From Theristus sp. LFF4_11 (taxonomy: Eukaryota; Nematoda; Chromadorea; Monhysterida; Xyalidae): 64,000 bases of DNA. The stretch lies in NCBI GenBank assembly GCA_030248135.1, contig JASANC010004871.1:1-64000 (forward strand), given 5' to 3'. A program made the position numbers and the translations under genes. A model generated the notes under the pieces. That model was not told where the DNA came from. It saw only the letters and a list, made by a program, of their open reading frames with translations, and searched no databases. Shown here piece after piece: positions 12,004 through 24,500 of the stretch; position 1 is the stretch's first letter, and each line of letters starts with the position of its first letter.

Positions 12004-15000
12004 TTATTTTAACGATTGAAAGCGTCCACCAAATCGCCCAACCACTCTAGCGAGTCGAACGGCGTGTTTTGCGCGCGTCTCAATCACGAATCGATTCGAG
12101 CGGATCCACTTTTTCTCCGTGTCAATTTCGTCGTCGCCACTTTCCGGCGCTTCCGCGTCGAATATCGCAACGGCGTCGAGCGCTTTCAGTGACGGCTTTG
12201 CAAGTGATGACGAATGGGCAGAGCTGGTGGTGGTCTGCCGGCAGTGTTGCTTGGGGTTGTCGGTGGTGGCGGCGAGAAGTTTCTGGAAAAATTCTTCCCC
12301 GTTCCGAAATGCCATTCTTGGTTTTTTAGAATAGTTCAACAAACGGTTCACCAGCTTTAACAGAAGAAAAAAGGTGGAGAAGATGTCATTCGGAAGCATA
12401 AATACTCCTTGAACACCAAGTTTGTTGATTCAATCGAAAAGAACCTGAAAGGAGCTCTACAGGGTTTATTTCCACTTTCGTTCCGGACACCGGACTGCTA
12501 CGAATAATGGCAGGTGTAGCATAAAACGCTACAGTGCAAACCAACCGACCTCCAATCTCGGCAGCTTTGCTAAGAATCGCTGACATATACAGAAAAACGT
12601 GGTGCTGCGGATTCCGTGGCGTTTAGCGGCGATGCCCATCGAGCAGCGGCCAACGGCAAGCTCGCGCAGTGCCAGACGAATGTCGTGTTCCGTGTAGGCG
12701 TACGTTTTGCGGCATGAGTTCGGCTGAAACGTTGTGCAATTGAGAACGGCAGTATTCATTTTTTGGCTGAGAAACGGCTTAGAAGACATGAAAAAGTTTG
12801 ACTGGGAGACTGTTGTCCAGTTGGTTGTTGGAGAAACCGAGAAACTTGACAGAGAAACTACAACCACAACCACAGCAGCAAAAGTAACAAATTGGGTCCA
12901 CTTGGCATTGTAAGGACGAATTTATACATAACAATGCAGTTTATTGGTTTAATCCGAAGCTTTCCCCAGCAGACAGAAAGATTTCATCAATAACGCCAAA
13001 AAAACGCGGCCCACTTGCACATTGACATAAATCGACATAGGCATAAAATATCCACCTTTCGTTCAGCCATGAACAAGTCGACCACCTGTAGTCGTTGTCG
13101 TTTCTTTTCTGCCGTCAGCCAATGTTTCAAATACAAAGATGGCTTTGCAATCGTGGGAGGTTCGTCAGTCTTATCTCCCGAAGAGCCGGAAACAACCGAC
13201 GACGTTGATGGAGCATTGGGAGCCGGCCCGGCTTGGGCGACCTTAATACCATCTGGAGGTTCTCGGCACGTTTCGGCGTCTTTGACTTTACCGATTTTGA
13301 CGTTTTTCGAATTGTTCAGTTGGGGATCATCTTTGATTTCGATTTTATCAGCCATCAGTTCCTTCTCGCAGTGCCAAATGCGTCGATCTGTCGGTGACGG
13401 ACGCCGGTGTTTCGGCAGCATCTCTGTCACGACCTCATCTTTCGCTAATCGCCATTTCATCGGCGCCGATCCGGGCACCGGTCGCGAATCGAACTCCATC
13501 CAGCCGTCGTGTTTTCGTTTCTGCCGAAATTTTGAACTTGACGACGGCGGTTTCGGTTTGTTTTTCTGAATCGCATTTGCTTGTGCTTGCAATTCGTTTT
13601 CAGTCGCGTCAGTTGCGTTCGTCGTGTTTCGTCGTTGTTTAACTCGATTTGCATTGTTGGTCTGCTTGGCAGACGCGGACGGCAATGGCGATTCGTAGAA
13701 ATGCCGCAGGAATTCGTCTTCGTTGAAACAGCTGTCTTCGTCTTCTTGACTGTTATGGTTGTTGTCGGTGTCCGGGTTTCCTGCAAATGATTCTGGAATT
13801 GCGTCGTAGACTCCCAAAAATAAGAAAGTACGAACCAACTGAAGATTTGTGATGCAATTTCAAAACAAACCGCTGGATAACACCGTGGGCCGCTTGAACT
13901 TCGTTGGCGCACCGTCTGTCTTGCCCGGTGGTTTTCGCTGTTTCATTCTCAGCATTTCAGCCGCCTTCTTCTTGCTCAGTTGCGCAGTCACCGTTAGTGA
14001 ATGCGATTTTTGAGTCAGTTTTCTCGGTCGTTGAATTTCGATTGTCGCTGAATCACCGCCACCAGAAAGCAACATTCGCTTTCGGTAGCGTTTCAGAGTG
14101 CTGACCGAAGTGCCGCACGTGCCGCTGCTGAAACAAATAGGTGGAATTTTTCACAGTTATTCTTGGAACCAACTCTTCATGAACTTGAAATCTTGTGGTC
14201 TGTTTTGTATTTCGATAATGAAAAAGATCGACAAACCAAATCTTTAGAGCTGATTTTGATCCACCACTCCATGCATATGCAGCCCAATCAAACTAGCGAA
14301 TTGTTTTCAAATTCTTTCCAAATAAACAAAAAATCCCTAAACCAAAACTCCCCAAGACCACATCGGAAGTGAGTCATCAAAACCAAAACGTACTCGAATC
14401 TCGGCGCGTAATCATCCGCATACGCCACGAGAACATTGTCGAAATACGTATCGTTGTCAAATCGTCGCAGCTTCAACAGACTCTTCGTTTGTTTCGTCGA
14501 GAGTGACGAAATGGTTTTGCGATATTTCGTGAGCACGTGCGTCGGCGGGCGCGCGGCGATCCCACCGAATTTGTTCACCCACGCTTTGTTATGAACTGGC
14601 CGCTGTTTGTTCTGCCAGCTTCGCACCACTTTCAGGCTGCCCATTTGCGTGATGTGGCGTTTTCCTGAAACAAAGAGGAGAGAAATAATGCCAGATCGAA
14701 CTGATTCGTGTTTCTGGATGGTTTCTGGTTTCCCGCTGATTCCGTTTTCTCGGAGAACGTCTGGTGTGTACAGTGCACAGCGCACAATCAATTCGCGCAT
14801 CACGTTCTGAGTGTGAACCGAAATGCCAAACAACATGCACCATCATGCCCAAGGTGTAGCTTGGCTGAGGCTGACATCTTTTCACGGTTGCGTGCAGCTA
14901 AAACAGTTCTCGGTCAACATCAAACTGTCTAGTGGCCGACACAAGGCTGATACGACACTGTGTCTCTATCAGCCGCACGCTGCATCGGATGTGCTTTTTT

Positions 15001-15628
15001 TTGTACGCGCGCCGGTTCGGAAACTGTTGCTACTGCTCAGGAGGGAATAGACCATTAGATGTTCATTGGTCACTCTAATTTTCCACGAGTATGTATTGTA
15101 AGGAGGTAGGATGGGTGGTTGTTTTGTTGTTTTGAACTGAACTTCAGAGAATCAGAACAATTAACGGCAAAGCAAACCAACCAACCTGATTCGTCGACGG
15201 TCACATTGAACGCATATTGTTGAAACCCGACAACCTGATCCCAATGTCCCCATTCATCAGTCGCGAAATGCGGCGAAATGTCATCTGTTGTCGAAAAACG
15301 AAAGAAACATGCTTCGTTCACATAAAAAGCTGAAGTTTGTTCACATGAGAAAAAGCGGAATGTCCGAATCTTTCAAACAAATCTCGAAAATAGCATTGAA
15401 AGAAAACTAACGACCAGACGGCGACGCGGAGCAATGCACTAAAAAGGCGCAATGCTTTTCGGTCGAACGGTGGAAAGGATAATTGTCGCTGATCAAATGT
15501 TTGTATTTGTGCGGAGATTCGTTTGCGTCAAGCAACCACTCGAACGCAGCGTCCAACGACAACACATCCGTTGTCAAGGGCAACAACGGAATGGACGACG
15601 TCGACGACGACGACGACAACGACTGCAT
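12004..15628 (-). CDS. psq-type helix-turn-helix DNA-binding protein, unknown family
   Basis: Seven exons have agreeing phases: 15628-15415, 15329-15186, 14664-14394, 14127-13871, 13780-13056, 12723-12550 and 12354-12004. They give about 711 residues, starting MQSLSSSSSTSS and ending GGRFQSLK. A pipsqueak-like helix-turn-helix is clear in exon 6: YTEHDIRLALRELAVGRCSM followed by GIAAKRHGIRSTTFF. The pattern of an aromatic residue, a leucine-rich first helix, then AAKRHGI and TT is that of HTH_psq proteins, which bind DNA and occur in BTB factors and in pogo/Tigger-type transposases. Exon 4 has a basic stretch (STLKRYRKRM) and long Lys/Arg-rich runs. Exon 5 is a 240-residue acidic/basic, probably disordered linker. 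No transposase DDE core, BTB domain or zinc finger is seen. It is therefore best read as a nuclear DNA-binding protein; a domesticated transposase N-terminus is possible. Confidence 0.7.
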
Positions 15629-15774
15629 TTGGCTGGTTGCGGAGCACTACTGATTTTTTCCACAAAAACAAACTGAAACGAAAGTTTTTGTCAATTTTAA
15701 GGGTCAAAACAGCTTTATTTTATTCTGAAAGTGCCATATTCTAACTCAGCGCGTCAGCGCGGTTCGAATGCACC

Positions 15775-15905
15775 TATTTTTGCCGACCTCGACCATCGGA
15801 TTTCGGATTTTCCTGCGACATTTTGAAAAAAAAATTAATTTTTTTAAAAAAATTTAATTTTTTTCTGATTTAAAAAAATCTGGATTTTTATTTTTTTGAA
15901 CCCTA
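15775..15905. repeat. A/T-rich repeat G, copy 1
   Basis: The words cggattttc, then long alternating A and T runs, then tttttttgaaccctac match 24145-24235, which has the same order and the same closing gaaccct. The internal A and T runs can pair, so a hairpin element is likely. Confidence 0.45.
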
Positions 15906-16758
15906 CACCGGAGGTTGCGCGCAACAACCGTAACCGTAAAGGGGATTTAGCAACTACTGCAGTTTTTAGTACGCACGCACGGACACGACACTTAAAAAAT
16001 AGCCACGCCAGTGTTTAAGAAAGCCACTCATTGAAGTTTTTTGTTTATTGATTGTTTTGGGTTCTTCAGTTTTCGGTTCTCGTTTTGTGTGTGAATTGAG
16101 TTTTTTTGGATAGAGTTTGTGCCCTCCAAATGTTTTCAACTTCAGCTTGTTTTAGGGTAAAGACATGGGCATTCTTGCCCACATCCGGCACCTGATACAA
16201 AACAGTGATATAATATAATATAGTTGTTTGTTTCATTCATTTTTTTGATAATTTTGTCATTATGTTAATTCTTTATCATTGTGTTTTTGTTAAAGGTGCT
16301 GCGCGTTAAATAAAATCTTGAAATCTTGAAAGCCATTTAGAAATCGGGTATCGTATGTTCTACAGGATCTTAATGCAGCACGGACATGATTAGTTTGCGC
16401 AGAGGTATTAGAACGACGTGTGTGCGATTTTGTCCAACTAAATGGTGTTTTCGCCTTAACCATCGGCATCGGTCCATTTTTCTGAAACCCACCGGACTTC
16501 GATGCCAAAATTCAGTTTCAAGTTTTTTTAACCAAAATAATACCAATAGATGAATAGAATATGTGTTAAGCAAGATGTGAGATAAGATGAGATCGAGCAG
16601 TGACGTGCAACTTATTATTATGATCCAAACTTGGTTGGTTTTTCCGCAGATGAAACATGAAAGATTTTGCTGTGGTACTTGTACGTACATTTCGCGCTTG
16701 CCATTGGTTAGTTTTTCTTTATTTTTCACTCGGAGTCGCAAGCGAGTTGCAATCATGT

Positions 16759-16996
16759 TATTGTGGATTTATTCAAACGTGTCCGGACTAACGTGACGTC
16801 ATTTTATTTAAAAACGCCCGTTTGTCAAAGTACAGGCACTAAAATTTCAGTTTGGTGTGACTGATTCGACATTCACCATTTGTTTACGGGAAGAAATCGG
16901 CTAAACGGATAGTCTGGTTTGCTGTGAACGACAAGCGCATGTTTTGTGGCACATGACGTCATTTCAGTGGGACACGTTTAAAAAAATAGGCCATAC
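16759..16996 (+). mobile_element. MITE family A, copy 1
   Basis: About 237-bp element with imperfect terminal inverted repeats. The left end is ttcaaacgtgtcc followed by a tgacgt word, and the right end is cacatgacgtcatttc then gggacacgtttaaa. Four copies occur in the window (others at 47314-47551, 48083-48320 and 61449-61685). It appears to be flanked by TA. No coding capacity. Confidence 0.8.
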
Positions 16997-17020
16997 AATC
17001 ATGTTCACTTTGTTTCACTT

Positions 17021-19643
17021 TTATTCTGATGCAGATGATGAAGACTGCAACATTATTACCAAGTACGTCACCACAGCAGATAAGATCTGTAACGTACGTA
17101 AGAATAAAACTAGATCTCTTTTATCATAAAAAATATTTATGGTCATACCGTCAACATTGAAGACCGGTTGATTATAAAGCAATCCCATGCAGTAACGCCC
17201 AAATTCGAAACTTTTATTTGATCGCTGAATAACAGCAGTTGTAGCTGCAAAATTCAAATCGAAAATTGAATTAAAAATCACACAACAAGTCTTTTTCAAG
17301 TCAAGTTTCCACCTTTGCTTCATTGCGACCAGCCGGTGATTCGCTCCAGGACAGCTGCTGTGTGATGATGTCCTGATTCAATTGGATTCCCTGTGAGCAG
17401 AAAAAAAACAAAAACATGCCAAATCCTTTGAAGCCACAAGTGCATCTCTTTACCGCATCATTGATCCAAATTGCGGGCACTGCGATTGCACCTATCATCA
17501 GCAGCTGAATGCTCAGTGTGAACAACGATGGAATGACGGATTCTTGTTTCACGATCATGTACACCAGCATGGTGGCCAGTGCCAAGCAGACACCAAGTGT
17601 CATGATGTTGTAGTGTTTGTACTGCTGGTTGATGATGTGCGTTGCTCTGACGATCTGTCATCAGAAATAACGTACTGCTCTTTCGGTCACTTCGCTACAA
17701 TGCTTTTGAAAAAATCCGTTTGTTTAAATCCAACTTGAATACAGCACATAAAACGCAGTTCACCTGATCAAACAGCAGCTGCGCATTCTTGATGTTCGCG
17801 ACGGTATTCATGAATCTGCGGCTAGTCGGCAGCTCTCCGTGGTAATCGTCCGTCACCGTGTCATAATTGACAACATTCACGACATGCACTGGCTCAACGA
17901 CTGGCTGTGTGTGTTGAGGATGATGTACCATGCCATGAGCTGAAGCGACATTCTGAGCTCCCTGAATCAGTGTTGAAAATGAAAAATGAAGGTCCAATCA
18001 ATCGATGCAACACCAAGAACTCAACAACACGCCAAAAAGGTGTCCGAACATGTGCCCGGTGTCGTGGCCGCCTGTGTGTACCACACCCGCGCGGTATCTT
18101 TTGTTTCGCGTGGTCTCATAAAATTCAAAGTGGCAACAACACCAAACAGCCACGGACGGACACACCCAAAACCCGAGTTCCAGGACGCGGACGGACACCG
18201 TGCGAGACACTAGGCGGACAGGGCAGCGGACACCTTTTCTATTGTGAGATGGGAGGGTTGGGGATGTGAATCAGTTCACCAGATGACCACCAACAGACCG
18301 GACGGCCAGTGTGCCGGCGGTCGCTTGTGGGCGGCTTGCTCGCGTGCGCATCGATCACCGTGATCGTTGATTGTGCGGTGCCCGTGCGGTGACTCGACGA
18401 GCTGGCTGTGTTCGTGCCGCCAACGGACGAGTATGCCAACTGAGGGGGCCGAAAGTACTGCACACGAACGTTGCTGTGCTTCATGAATCGCTCGAGATAC
18501 GACGAAACACTGATGCAATGCAGATAGTAAGTGATCGTGAGATACAGCACGGCGTGCACCGCGTACGTGACGCAGATCACATTCGGAATCACGATCAGCG
18601 GATGTTCGGCGACGTTCGCCAGCGTCAGCGAATAGGAGGACTGCAAAACGCGCAGATTCATCGCCAGTAGAACGCCAGCCGAGCTGATCGCGAACACAAA
18701 CGACACGGCGACGCATTGCGTTGCGCGACGTCGCACCAACGTGTGATCGAAGTAGGCTGCGAATTTTATGAGCAACTGATTTTAGCAATTTGTCCACCTG
18801 AAGTTGACATCGCTTCAAGAACAATTGAACACCTTACTTGGGTCGAGGTCCTGGACAAGCTTGTACAACTTCAGAATCGGCGCCGACGACGAGTACATGT
18901 TGATTACTTGTGCAAACAAAGACACCAAAAACTATAAAGAAAACAATTGTCAACAGAATTTAACAAAAAATAAAACCCCGCCCTGCTTCGTCTCGTTTCA
19001 AATCGGTAATCCAACAACTCACAAACGCCATGCACACGGCAGCGCTAACGGAGCGAACGTGCAGACTCGCTCCGATCACAGTGAGATCCCATCCGATCTT
19101 CACGGCCATTCCGGCGATGCAAAACCAGACGAAAACTGCGTAGAATCGCATCGCACAATTCAGCACGTCGTTTTTCGTGGCAAGGATACAGTTGCCGAAA
19201 ATACGTCCAAGTACGAAAACTGGCTGACAATAAATGTTTGGTTGGCATGACAGTTTCAGAAATTTGAGTCAAAAAAATAAAAATAAAAACATTTGTGTTC
19301 TTTTGGTTCACTAACACTTATCCAACATCAGCAAGTCAAAATACATGGAAGAAAATAAAGGGACTGTTGAACAACGAAAAACACAAAAAATATACGAACC
19401 TGCATTACACCACAGAGGCTTTCATTGCGCTTCAAACCGACAGGGTAGCCACTTGGTTGCTTGCTAAACAAAATAATCCATGACGTTTTTTGTCATTTGT
19501 TGCACACATGATTTCTTTTCAAACACCACCACCCACTCTTCCTCCGTGGTTGTTGTGCTGCAGCTTGCGGACGACTCATAGTCGTCAACTGCGTGCACTG
19601 GTCTGCTGTTCTGCATGCCGAACGTTCCTCCAACATTGGACAT
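17021..19643 (-). CDS. Gustatory-receptor-type seven-TM chemoreceptor
   Basis: Ten exons close in phase to 520 residues: 19643-19537, 19463-19400, 19223-19023, 18931-18838, 18756-18299, 17961-17764, 17654-17454, 17390-17313, 17244-17149 and 17086-17021. Family signs are PVFVLGRIFGNCIL before the first membrane helix, further hydrophobic helices (FYAVFVWFCIAGMA, VAVSFVFAISSAGVLLAM, VICVTYAVHAVLYLTITYYL, IMTLGVCLALATMLVYMIV, FTLSIQLLMIGAIAVPAIW), and above all TYLVIMLQ three residues into the last helix. That matches the TYhhhhLQ signature of insect Gr and nematode gur/lite receptors. The predicted role is a membrane cation channel gated by a chemical or light cue in sensory cells. A polar insert of about 80 residues, rich in Ser, Thr and His, follows the fourth helix. 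The neighbouring IR gene suggests a chemosensory pair. Confidence 0.88.
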
Positions 19644-20717
19644 TGTGGCAATGGCCCCACACTTCAATTTGAGTCCCTTTGATTCTGAGATTCGAATGTG
19701 CAGTCATTTTTAAAAGAAACGTGGGGGCGCAATAGAAAACAAGTACTCCATAATGTCTGTTTTTTTGAAACGGCTCTAAAACTAAACGAACAGTGTGGGC
19801 TCCTGGAAAGACAGTTGTTAGACCCCCATTTGAGTTATTATTATTTGATCAGTGTACGTAAATAAACAGACTTTATGGGGATGGAATGTACCGGTAATTT
19901 GAATGGCTGAAAAAAACAAACAAAACAACGTGTATCAAAAGATGAAAAAGGTGCGTGCAAAACGCTAATTGTACAGAAAACCAGAAGTATGAAAATTGAA
20001 TGCCGAACCGCGTATTTCAATTTCAGGACATTTCTGCTTTTTGTGAGTGGTGTTTTTTAAATGTTGAAAGGCAAAGTACGGCTTGGACACATTTAAGATC
20101 TGATAAGAACCGAACTTTCATCGGCACTCTTTTTTGTTCATCTCGAGTGCATTATTCAGTTTCTCTGTTGGGTGGATTTACTGCAGGGTGCCAGCCAAAA
20201 ACGACTGACTTGTGACAAGAAAGAAAGTGGTGTGGTGTCTTTGGTGTCTTCACCACAACCACCCCTCTCTCCATGTTGTTGCGGTAAAACTGAAAAGCAA
20301 ACGTTTTGGTTGTTGGCAATTGAGTTCATATAACTGTCTCATCTCATCACCTTCGCAAAAACGTTTTTTTCAGCACTAGGTTTTTTTTGAAACAGGTGAT
20401 GCGGAGTATGGAGTGATTGGAGGTGGTCGAAAACAAAAAAAAACATATCATTGGTCTTTTGTCACACTTCAGACGTTTTTTTTCAACCAAGGCATTTTTC
20501 TGACGCAAACAAAAGTTGGTCAATCAATTTTGGGTTCCAAGTTCCAACGCACGCACAACGCTCGCAACGCCCAACAACAAAAAATACGATGTAGCAACAA
20601 AAGAAAATCATAATATGCGCCTAAATTCAGTAGCATAAATTCGCCTAAAAAATCTCAAACTCCGGACATCGAACGACAAGCTTATATTTAGCGTTTTTTC
20701 GCATGTTTTCACAACCG
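19644..20717. other. Intergenic between the two receptor genes
   Basis: About 1 kb that is AT-rich with short homopolymer runs. It should hold the Gr promoter and the IR 3' flank. I see no exon and no repeat shared with the rest of the window. Confidence 0.4.
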
Positions 20718-23424
20718 CTAAATCTTGTTCATGTTTTGAAAACTCGGGAAAGCAAGCGTCAGCCGTGGCGTCATCATGCGTTCGACAAAGCAAACGGCAG
20801 CCGCGCTCACGGAACCGAGCAGAAGCAACGCCGCTGCACCCAGCACACTCCACAAGTCCAAGCTTGTCCATTCGGCGTTTTGCTCGCCACAGTCCGTCGT
20901 CGCTTGCGGTGAGCCATGAAGGTGGAAAGAACTTTGACATATTATGTCAACATCGAAAATGTGAAGAAAAAAAATTCAAATTCAAAAACAAAAATTTGGG
21001 TAATTGTCCATTTGTGACGATGTGTTGTGGTTCTCACGGTCCTGTTGTTGTTCCGCTTCACATTTTTGGAAAAAACGTACCCCCGACCCCCCCCCAAAGA
21101 AAATAATTTTCTGTCTCCTATTTCAATTTAAAAAGCTTGCAACTGATTTGTTACATGCGTGCGTACTAACATGCGTGCTAAGCTAACTGTGAGATCCAAG
21201 TTCTGCTGGTATCGTATCATCAGCCAGTCGTTGACAATCTCCGTTGACAACATCTCCACAGTGTGCTTGTCAGTGCTGCGGAACGCCCAGCCGCACGGCA
21301 GTCGCATGACGTCGTGGATCGGCTCCACCTGGACACGCGATCCTGCACGGTCAAACAAGATGCCACGATTATAGTAGCCCTGGACAACTAGCTGATTGGT
21401 TGTCTGAAGCATCAGATTCAAAGAAGAAGTTGGAATGGATTTTTTTCTAGCTTGGTGATTTCTGTGCGTTTGTTTTATGTGGGTAGACAGTGCGATTGTG
21501 ATGGAAAAAAATCTCGTTTGCGATTTATAACATGTTTTTTCGTTAAATGGTCTCCAAGGCACAACTTTTAATGTGGTGACAAACTTTTTTCTAGATCTGA
21601 AAACCACCGACAGCATAACCCCGATTCTAGATTCCAAAAAAACAGCAGCATATCATGAAAGCTAGAACACCAAACCCTTTTGAATACATTTTACACTCCG
21701 AAGTGGGCTTTGAAATTTTTGATAAACTTTTGCGCAACAGTTATTTTCCAATTCCAAAAACTTGGCAACAGTCCTTGGCATTGTGCGGATGCTTTCAGCC
21801 GCCGTGCGGTGTCCGTCCAACCGTCGGTCGCAAGCACGTGATCGCCACTGAGCACCGCCTCCGTCAAATTGCTGATCTTGTCGCTCGACAGAGCAGGATT
21901 TTTCTTCAACGCATCATGCAACGGCTGTAGCGCTTCCTGGTCAGTCGGGTTAGAGTTGGTTATTTTAAATTATGCTAAAAAACAGAAGCAACTTTTCCAC
22001 AAAGTGAAACGTTTTTTGACACGTTTTGAAACGCTATAAGACGTTTACATAACAAATATGCAAACGCTTGTAAACGCGCGTTTACAACATAGATAACGCA
22101 TTAAATAACGTTGCTTAACGTTCCTATATACGTGAAAACCTTTTTAATAAACGTTGAATAACGTCCCTGAATACGTGCATGACGTTGGCTAACGTTGCTC
22201 ATGGTTAACACACGTTTCAAAATGATTCACATTCGATTACTCCTTATGCCGTTGAACTAAACTACGAAAGCTGTTTATTGTACGTCATTACTTGTTTGCT
22301 TTTCAGCAGCGACGAAGTGGCAGTGAACTCTTCGACCAACAAATTCATTTCACCCGTTGCGATCACTGGCGACAATTCGCGAATCGTGAACGGTACTTGC
22401 TGATGTTCCGGTGGACGCAGCAGCCTGATATTCTTTTTTGTTATAATCGGGTTTCCTTTAATAAGCGATGTTGTTTTGACAATTAAAATCTCGAGAATTA
22501 ACACCGATACTTTCAAAACGATTTCAAAAGAACAGAGAAACGAACCGTCCCAAAAGTAAACCTTGATACAGGCAGATCACGTGCAATGACGCAATGCAGA
22601 CGCAAGCGAGCAACAATCGACCGCTAATAGAGCGAATCCTATTTTGGAAAACGCAATTTGTGACGATGTTGAAGTTGCTTAAAAAATTGGGTCACAAAGG
22701 CAGTATACGTACCACTCCGACAAGTTGTCATTTTGGCCAACCAAAAACTGGTAGAACGTGTGAGTGCGGTCCCGAAATTTTTGACTGTTTTCGCCAGTGA
22801 CTGTCGTCTTCTTCTGCTGACGTGCGAGCACAGCGGCAAAACCGTGAAACGCAAAAAATAGAACAGCAATTAAGCTGAGAATCAGCAACATCGATCGCTT
22901 CGTCAGCACTTTGAACGGTTTCATGATCTTCGGCCAGAAATTCGGACTTGTGTGAATGATGAAAAGCGGATGTCATTACAAAAAACTGATTGCAGATGAC
23001 AAATGCTTATTGAAAGTTCAAAAAAATTTCAGTTCGGTTTCAAATTTATTCTACTTTTTGAAAAAAAAGTTTGCGATCAGTTTTGTAACGGCACCGGCTC
23101 CTCGTACGCAAATGGAAACGTTAAGTCGAACAGGTCGTGCAAGGTGTCCGAGTGACATAGGCTCAGCGCCAGTGTGTCAACTGTGCCGTTCAGCACATAA
23201 CCAAGCGCTCCATTCCAATTATCCCATGGCGCTCCAAGGCCCATGCCGCTGTAGTTCAGCAGTTTATAACGAATATCGATCCTATTGAGCAGGTTGATGA
23301 GCGATCGAAAATCCTTGCCCGGCTCTGGACAAATGTCTCGGTCGTTCAACGCGTTCGGCAAAAGGGCACAGTCGTAGACGAACGGTGGAAAGTCCATGAT
23401 CGCCACTCGCATGGTGTACGACAT
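20718..23424 (-). CDS. Ionotropic (IR-type) glutamate-receptor-like chemoreceptor
   Basis: Ligand-gated cation channel subunit of the variant iGluR (IR) class, expected in the plasma membrane of sensory cells. The first exon 23424-23090 gives the S1 ligand lobe (RVAIMDFPPFVYD, then WNGALGYVLNGTVDTLAL and FDLTFPFAYEEPVP). It joins in phase to FWPKIMKPFKVLTKRS and membrane helix M1 (22.9 kb). Later exons hold LLLACVCIASLHVICLYQGL (M3-like, 22.6 kb), PPEHQQVPFTIRELSPVIAT (22.4 kb), S2 pieces (21.9 kb and 21.2-21.4 kb) and the end with WTSLDLWSVLGAAALLLLG (last helix), stopping at 20718. There is no amino-terminal domain, as expected for a divergent IR; a separate signal-peptide exon upstream cannot be excluded. 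The exact join before the last exon is not settled. The intron at 22.0-22.2 kb carries a striking run of acgtt words. Confidence 0.85.
22010..22215. repeat. Cluster of AACGTT/ACGTTT words in an IR intron
   Basis: More than a dozen short words built on acgt (cgttt, aacgtt, aaacg, tacgtg) recur in about 200 bp at spacings of roughly 10-20 bp. It is not an exact tandem repeat. It could be a decayed short-period array or a cluster of binding sites. Confidence 0.5.
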
Positions 23425-24500
23425 TTTGTCTTCTTTGAGATTTTAAAACGGTATATTGTTGTAAAGCACCGTATTTTTGACGTCAACCAAAATTGATACC
23501 ATGCGGTCGTAATCCGCAAACCGGCGCAAATTTTCTACCCCTTAAAAATCATGATGTCTATCCACAATGCAAATTCAGGACACTTAGGACGCGACGGGAC
23601 TGTCATGAATAAATAATACACCGGGTACAAAATGTATATTTGTTTCCTGCTTCAACTTTGTTTGATTACTTTTTAAGCCATCTCAAGAATTAAAAAAAAT
23701 GTATTTGTTGAGCAAACAGCTACCGTTAGTGGCGGAGTCCAGACACACTGTTGCCTGCTCGGAACGGAAAACCGGTGTTTGTTTTTCGATCAAAGTTGCC
23801 CAATTTTTTGGACCAATACTTTGCATTTACAGTCGGCGTTGCAGTGGGGGCCGGTGTCGAGCATGCCAACCCTAAGAGTACCGCTATGGAAAAGGGCGAA
23901 TCACGAAAAAGACGCAGCTAAAAATCTTGCTTATTTTGTGCCAAGTCACCAGGGAGTCAGAAGAACCACATTTGATGTGCAAAAGCCACCCGAATTTTCG
24001 TAAGTGGAAAGTGTCTTCAACACATTTGCCTGCCCGTGCACCCCCCCCCCTCACCGAGAAGGCACCTGACACCCCCCCTCTAAAATTAGGCAAACAACCT
24101 AATTGTTTGCCTAACAACCTCACTCGAGGTCCCGCTTTTGCTACTGATCGGATTTTCTTCCGGCACTTTAAAAAAAAATTTAATTAAAAATTAAAAAAAA
24201 TTAATTTATAAAAAAATCGGGGTTTTCATTTTTTTCGAACCCTAGTTTCGAGTTTCGACTCTCGGTCGTTCGTTCTGGGTCTTGTTTGTTGTTTGGACAA
24301 GGCCGAAGCGCAATGAATAAAGAAGCTCACATTTCGTTTCTTTTCTTTGAATAAAGATTTTATGGTACAAAAAAACAGAACTGCCAGCCAAAACGTCCAT
24401 CAATCATTCAATTTTTTTTGCAATTGTTTTGTTTTTGGTTTTTTGTCAGGCGGCAGAGGAGGCTTGTCCTCGTCTCGTCCTGGTACCACCGTTTACACGG
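23425..24500. other. Divergent intergenic region between IR and small-TM genes
   Basis: This region should carry promoters in both directions. It holds repeat H (23940-23990, words cagggagtcagaagaaccacat), which recurs at 24865-24925 and partly at 24717-24760, and repeat G copy 2 (24145-24235). The acceptor that opens the next gene's coding exon (tttttgtcag) ends at 24450, so a 5' UTR exon lies upstream. Confidence 0.5.
24145..24235. repeat. A/T-rich repeat G, copy 2
   Basis: It shares cggattttc, A-run, T-run and tttcgaaccct with 15775-15905. Confidence 0.45.

Larger units (their letters stand above)
15629..17020. other. Intergenic with A/T hairpin repeat and a MITE
   Basis: This stretch lies between two same-strand genes. 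It holds a poly-A/poly-T repeat (15775-15905) whose core words recur at 24145-24235, an AT-rich stretch with polyadenylation-like aataaa words near 16310, and a MITE A copy (16759-16996). No convincing exon is seen. Confidence 0.5.

Noticed and set aside
13015..13569. 184-residue plus-strand frame
   Set aside because: Antisense shadow of exon 5 of the psq protein, whose phase agrees with both neighbours.
20765..21106. 113-residue plus-strand frame
   Set aside because: Antisense of the last IR exon, whose minus-strand frame carries the terminal membrane helix.
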